A DNA stretch of 64,000 bases from Sphingomonas sp. SCN 67-18 (GTDB lineage: Bacteria; Pseudomonadota; Alphaproteobacteria; Sphingomonadales; Sphingomonadaceae), in NCBI RefSeq assembly GCF_001724715.1, contig NZ_MEFG01000024.1, forward strand, positions 1 to 64,000, in the 5' to 3' direction. Under the pieces are notes generated by a model that was given only the letters and a program-made list of their open reading frames with translations, did not search any database and had not been told where the DNA came from. Of this stretch, positions 60,254-64,000 are shown piece by piece (positions within the stretch are counted from its first letter, which is position 1; the number at the start of each line of letters is the position of its first letter). Made by a program: the position numbers and the translations under genes.

Positions 60254-61503
60254 GCCACTCCCTTGGCGATCAATTGTCCCGCGTCCGCGCCGATGACGGC
60301 TAGGTCGCAAATCCGGCCATGCGCGCTGGCGGCGATCGGATCGGCCAGCCGCACGGATGCGAAATTCTCGGCATGGCCGCCCTTGCCGTCGCGCTCCACC
60401 AGCACCCGCTGCCGGCTGCCGACCAGCGAGGCCAGCCATGCGTCCCGCCGCGCCGCCGCCGCCGCGCGCAGCCGGGCTGCGCGCGTGCGGATCACCGGCG
60501 CCGCCACCTGCGGCATCCGCGCCGCCGGGGTGCCGGCGCGCGGCGAATAGGGAAAGATATGGCCGTAGACGATGGCGCAATCGTCGATCAGCGCCAGGCT
60601 GTTCTCGAACATCGCCTCCGTCTCGGTCGGGAATCCGGCGATGATGTCCGCGCCGATCGCCACCTCCGGCCGCGCGGTCTTGATGCGCTCCACCATCGCC
60701 ACTGCCTGGGCGCGGCTGTGGCGGCGCTTCATCCGCTTCAGGATCATGTCGTCGCCGGACTGGAGCGACAAATGGAGGTGCGGCATCAGCCGGGGTTCGC
60801 CGGTGATGAGCGCGAACAGCCGGTCGTCTATCTCCACCGAATCCAGCGAGGACAGTCGTAGCCGGGGCAGCGCGGGGACGTGGCGCAGGATGCGCTCGAC
60901 CAGCCGGCCGAGGCCATCCTCGCCGGGCAGGTCGGGGCCATAGCTGGTCACATCCACGCCGGTCAGCACCACCTCGCCATAGCCCTGGTCGACCAGCGCC
61001 CTGATTTGCTCGATCACCGCGCCCGCCGGGGCGGAGCGGCTGTTCCCCCGGCCATAGGGGATGATGCAGAAGGTGCAGCGATGGTCGCAGCCATTCTGCA
61101 CCTCAACGAAGGCGCGGGCATGTTCGGCAAAGCCGGTCGCCAGATGCGGCGCGGTGTCGCGCACCGCCATGATGTCGGACACGCGCACCCGGCCATGTCC
61201 GGTAAAATCATAGCTTTCCGGCAGCATCTTCTCACGGTTGCCGAGCACGCGCGCGACTTCCGGCATGGCGGCGAACATCGCTGGGTCGGTCTGCGCGGCG
61301 CAGCCGGTGACGACGATGCGCGCGTCCGGCCGGTCGCGGCGGGCGCGGCGAATGGCCTTGCGGGTCTGCCGCACCGCCTCGTTGGTGACCGCGCAGCTGT
61401 TGACGATCACCAGATCGCCGGCATCGCCCGCCATCGCGCGGATCGCCTCGCTTTCCGCGATGTTCAACCGGCAGCCGAGGGTGATCGTCTCGACGCCGCT
61501 CAT
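60250..61503 (-). CDS. mtaB: tRNA t6A37 methylthiotransferase MtaB
   Basis: 417 residues, radical SAM enzyme that makes ms2t6A. The N-terminal UPF0004 domain has LGCRLNIAESEAI, VNSCAVTNEAV and VVTGCAAQ (three cluster Cys). The radical SAM triad is in QNGCDHRCTFCIIPYGRG. The C-terminal TRAM domain is shortened or diverged. It sits in the dapF-mtaB-ftsY-yciB run, where all starts and stops overlap or nearly do. Confidence 0.94.
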   Translation of the reverse strand: MSGVETITLGCRLNIAESEAIRAMAGDAGDLVIVNSCAVTNEAVRQTRKAIRRARRDRPDARIVVTGCAAQTDPAMFAAMPEVARVLGNREKMLPESYDFTGHGRVRVSDIMAVRDTAPHLATGFAEHARAFVEVQNGCDHRCTFCIIPYGRGNSRSAPAGAVIEQIRALVDQGYGEVVLTGVDVTSYGPDLPGEDGLGRLVERILRHVPALPRLRLSSLDSVEIDDRLFALITGEPRLMPHLHLSLQSGDDMILKRMKRRHSRAQAVAMVERIKTARPEVAIGADIIAGFPTETEAMFENSLALIDDCAIVYGHIFPYSPRAGTPAARMPQVAAPVIRTRAARLRAAAAARRDAWLASLVGSRQRVLVERDGKGGHAENFASVRLADPIAASAHGRICDLAVIGADAGQLIAKGVA

Positions 61504-62306
61504 GCAAAGGCGTCCAGCTCTGCCTCGCCGGTGAAGACATGGGTGGCGGGGCCGGTCATGCGGATGGTGCCGCCCGGCGCCCAGGCGATGCGCAGTTCAC
61601 CGCCCGGCAGCGCGACCGTCACCGGGGACTGGACCAGCCCGCGCCGGATGGCGGCCACCGCCGTCGCGCAGGCCCCGGTGCCGCAGGCGCGGGTAAGGCC
61701 GGCGCCGCGTTCCCACACCCGCAGGCGGATGCGGTCCGAGGCCTCGATGGTGGCGACGTTGACGTTGATCCGCTCCGGAAACAACGGGTCATGCTCGATG
61801 ATCGGGCCAAGCCGGGCTAGGTCCACCGCGTCGGTATCGGCGGTGAAGAAGATGACGTGCGGGTTGCCGACATTCACCGCCGCCGGATCGACCAGTTCCT
61901 CCCAGCCAACCGGCATGTGCGCGGCGTCCATGGCATAGCCGAGCGGAATCGCCTGCCAGTCGAAGCGGGGCGCGCCCATGTCCACCGTCGCGCCGCCCGC
62001 CTGCGGCGAAACATGGAGCAGCCCGCCGTTCGTCTCCACCGTCGCGTCCTTGCCGATCAGCAGCGCCACGCAGCGCGTCGCATTGCCGCAGGCGCCCACC
62101 TCGCCGCCGTCCGCGTTGAAGATCCGCATCCGCGCATCGGCATGGCCGGACGGTTCGAGCAGGATCAGCTGGTCGCAGCCGACGCCGGTATTGCGGTCGG
62201 CAATGGCGCGCGCCGTCGCCCCGTCGATCCGCATCGGCCGTTCCCGGCCGTCGATCACGACGAAATCATTGCCCAGGCCGTGCATCTTGTGGAAAGCAAT
62301 GCGCAT
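61500..62306 (-). CDS. dapF: Diaminopimelate epimerase
   Basis: 268 residues. Interconverts LL- and meso-diaminopimelate. FHKMHGLGNDFVVIDGR, the catalytic Cys in GACGNATRC and the second in TRACGTGACAT are present. The ATG (62306-62304) overlaps the ATG of the divergent DUF924 gene by 2 bases. First gene of dapF-mtaB-ftsY-yciB. Confidence 0.96.
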   Translation of the reverse strand: MRIAFHKMHGLGNDFVVIDGRERPMRIDGATARAIADRNTGVGCDQLILLEPSGHADARMRIFNADGGEVGACGNATRCVALLIGKDATVETNGGLLHVSPQAGGATVDMGAPRFDWQAIPLGYAMDAAHMPVGWEELVDPAAVNVGNPHVIFFTADTDAVDLARLGPIIEHDPLFPERINVNVATIEASDRIRLRVWERGAGLTRACGTGACATAVAAIRRGLVQSPVTVALPGGELRIAWAPGGTIRMTGPATHVFTGEAELDAFA

Positions 62307-62880
62307 GACGGGCGATCTAGGGATGACGGCGGGCGAAGTCCATCGCGCCGCGGCGCAGGTTCTCCACTTCTGGCTGGAAACCGTGCCGCCGGACAAACGC
62401 TTCGCCAAGGATCCGGCGCTGGACGAAGAGATTGCCAGCCGCTTTTCCGCGCTGCGCGTCGCCGTGGTGGCCGATCCCGCGCCCTGGCGGGCGGATACGG
62501 ACACGCTGCTCGCCGCGATCATCCTGATCGACCAGTTTTCCCGCAACATCTTCCGGGGCGGGGCGGAGGCGTTCGCCGCCGACCCGCTGGCGCGCGATCT
62601 GGCGCGGCACGGCATCGCCATGGGCTGGGACGTGGCGATGGACAGCGTCCACCGCCAGTTCCTCTATCTGCCCTTCATGCATTCCGAGGATGCGGAGGAT
62701 CAGGCGCTGTCGGTGCGGCTCTACACCGCCATCGGCGACCCGGAACTGATCCGCTTCGCCACCCTCCATGCCGAACAGATCGCCCGGTTTGGCCGCTATC
62801 CGGGGCGCAACGCCGCGCTGGGGCGGGCGGACAGCGAAGAGGAAGCGGCTTTCCTCAGCCAGCCTGGCGCGCGTTTCTGA
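62305..62880 (+). CDS. DUF924 family protein
   Basis: 191 residues of TPR-like helices. Family marks are VLHFWL, IILIDQFSRNIFRGG, DPLARDLARHGIAMGWD and FLYLPFMHSED. Function unknown. Three in-frame starts are possible (62299, 62305, 62323); I chose 62305 with GGAAAG eight bases upstream. The divergent dapF start leaves no intergenic gap, so promoters lie within the coding regions. The 3' end overlaps the GGDEF/EAL gene by 26 bases. Confidence 0.87.
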   Translation: MTGDLGMTAGEVHRAAAQVLHFWLETVPPDKRFAKDPALDEEIASRFSALRVAVVADPAPWRADTDTLLAAIILIDQFSRNIFRGGAEAFAADPLARDLARHGIAMGWDVAMDSVHRQFLYLPFMHSEDAEDQALSVRLYTAIGDPELIRFATLHAEQIARFGRYPGRNAALGRADSEEEAAFLSQPGARF

Positions 62881-64000
62881 CCGTATCGGGCGGCGTCTTC
62901 GCAGGCTGGTCGAACGGCGTCGGCCGGGGCAGGCGGGCGGACGGCAGCAGGTTCTGCTCGGCGAGCAGGCTGCGGACCTGATCGATCGCCAGCGGCTTGC
63001 CGAAATGCCAGCCCTGGCCCTTGTTGCAGCCCAGCCCGCGCAGCCGGTCCTGGATCGCCTCGTCCTCGATGCCCTCGGCGGTGATCGGCAGGCCCAGGCT
63101 TTCGCCCAGGCGCGTGATCGCATTGACGATGGCCGCGCTGTCCGCATTGTCGTTCATCGACGAAACGAAGCTGCGGTCGATCTTGATCCGGTCGAACGGC
63201 AAGGCGCGCAGATGGGCGAGCGAGGAATAGCCGGTGCCGAAATCGTCGAGGGCGATGCGGACGCCCTGATTCTTCAACGACCCGACGATCGACTGGGCAA
63301 GGCCGAGATTTTCGAACAACGACGTCTCGGTGATCTCCACTTCCAGCCGGTTGGCCGGATAGCCGGTTTCCAGCAGCAGCTTGACGATCTTCTGCGCCAG
63401 CCACGGGTCTTTCAGCTGGGTCGGCGAGATGTTGACCGACAGGGTGAGCGAGGGGTCCCAGTTCTTCGCTTCCTCGAACGCCTGGCGCATCACCGACATG
63501 GACAGTTCGGAAATCAGCCCCGATTCCTCGGCGATGGGAATGAAGGTGTCGGGCGATATCATGCCCTTGGTCGGGTGGTTCCACCGCGCCAGCATCTCGA
63601 AACCGTGCAGGCGGCCGGTGGTGAGGTCGATCTGCTGTTCATAATAGGGGACGAACTCGCCGCGCGGAATGCCGTCGCGCAGGCCATATTCTATAGCGTT
63701 GCGGGTCTGCAGCTCGCGCTCCATCGATGCGTCGAACCAGCAATAGCGGTTCCGACCCTGATTCTTGGCGACATACATGGCGATGTCGGCGCGGCGCATC
63801 AGCGCGTCGATCGACTCGCAATCGACATCGGAACGCGCGATGCCGAGCGATGCGCTGATCCGGGTCTGCACGCCGCCGGCCTGGCAGGGGCGGGCGATGT
63901 GGGAGATGATCCGCTCCGCGATCACGTCCACCGCCTCGGGCGATGCCGGGTCGAAGGCGAAGGCGCAGGCGAATTCGTCGCCGCCCAGCCGGCCGGAAAG
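62855..64000 (-). CDS. GGDEF-EAL cyclic-di-GMP protein, 5' end outside the window
   Basis: Partial; 381 residues are visible. It begins in the GGDEF domain with RLGGDEFACAF (GGDEF complete), then GIARSDVDCESIDALMRRADIAMYVAK. The EAL domain follows with GFEMLARW (EML instead of EAL), LSVNISPTQL, LEVEITETSL, IALDDFGTGYSSL and KIDRSFV. Key metal and catalytic residues appear present, so it may both make and break c-di-GMP. The sensory N-terminal part cannot be seen. Confidence 0.92.
   Translation of the reverse strand, partial: LSGRLGGDEFACAFAFDPASPEAVDVIAERIISHIARPCQAGGVQTRISASLGIARSDVDCESIDALMRRADIAMYVAKNQGRNRYCWFDASMERELQTRNAIEYGLRDGIPRGEFVPYYEQQIDLTTGRLHGFEMLARWNHPTKGMISPDTFIPIAEESGLISELSMSVMRQAFEEAKNWDPSLTLSVNISPTQLKDPWLAQKIVKLLLETGYPANRLEVEITETSLFENLGLAQSIVGSLKNQGVRIALDDFGTGYSSLAHLRALPFDRIKIDRSFVSSMNDNADSAAIVNAITRLGESLGLPITAEGIEDEAIQDRLRGLGCNKGQGWHFGKPLAIDQVRSLLAEQNLLPSARLPRPTPFDQPAKTPPDTVRNARQAG

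Noticed and set aside
1-64000. Mobile elements, prophage or CRISPR array
   Set aside because: No transposase, integrase, phage structural gene, att-like duplication at the tRNA genes or regularly spaced repeats were seen. The phage-shock genes are an envelope stress system, not phage genes.

Overview
The window reads as one continuous chromosomal segment of a GC-rich alphaproteobacterium, most likely a sphingomonad. Support comes from several lineage-typical features: two PEPxxWA-CTERM surface proteins, the ATP synthase inhibitor zeta (DUF1476), the FYDLN-acid protein (TIGR02300 family), DUF2794, a fused ThiS-ThiG, the aroA-cmk-rpsA-ihfB order, and an EcfG-type promoter before a CsbD gene. 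Coding density is high, with many 1-4 base ATGA/GTGA overlaps. I see no insertion sequence, prophage, CRISPR array or rRNA. Two tRNA genes are present, Leu(UAA) and Ala(GGC).

Layout. 1-5.9 kb: a TetR regulator with a perfect palindromic operator, then a leftward set aroQ, accB, accC, arsC-like and a ParA-type ATPase, a thiS-thiG fusion, and a stress CsbD gene. 5.9-12.3 kb: a ThDP enzyme, an SMP-30 lactonase, scoA/scoB with a lipoprotein phosphatase gene wedged between them, and a serine hydrolase. 12.4-16.6 kb: leuC and leuD with a coupled 47-residue membrane protein between them, a quinone oxidoreductase, the zeta inhibitor, BolA and the monothiol glutaredoxin. 16.6-22.9 kb: a structured intergenic region, a BlaI/M56 signalling pair with two BlaI-like operators, an MBL hydrolase with a DUF4230 protein, nadA-nadC, and a broken RNase T2 gene. 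22.9-31.5 kb: DUF4112, an oligopeptide-type binding lipoprotein, tRNA-Leu, ihfB, rpsA, cmk, aroA, a TIGR02300 protein, tRNA-Ala and an AraC regulator.

31.3-42.9 kb: a small membrane protein behind a CtrA-like site, an LplT-like MFS transporter, pgsA, moaD-moaE, a fasciclin protein, the oxyR/ahpC/ahpD peroxide defence set, a TauE exporter facing cysE, the PEP-CTERM pair, a polytopic membrane protein and an SDR enzyme. 43-50.2 kb: a complete leftward Pho regulon, phoR-pstS-pstC-pstA-pstB-phoU-phoB, with a three-repeat Pho box in the end of phoR. 50.2-53.8 kb: Mpl and LdcA, which act at successive steps of murein peptide recycling, then a J-domain protein, a ferredoxin-like protein and SufE. 53.8-57.9 kb: a phage-shock (Psp) locus with PspF divergent from a sigma54 promoter that drives a secreted small protein, PspA, PspB, PspC and four further single-membrane-segment coiled-coil proteins. 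58-64 kb: sodB, ispZ (yciB), ftsY, mtaB, dapF, a DUF924 gene and a truncated GGDEF/EAL gene.

The most unusual parts are the enlarged Psp operon, the BlaI/M56 pair whose protease lacks a beta-lactam sensor domain, the genes inserted inside leuC/leuD and scoA/scoB, the frameshifted RNase T2, and the DUF924 and dapF genes whose start codons overlap on opposite strands. All functions are inferred from sequence motifs and gene order; no database search was run.
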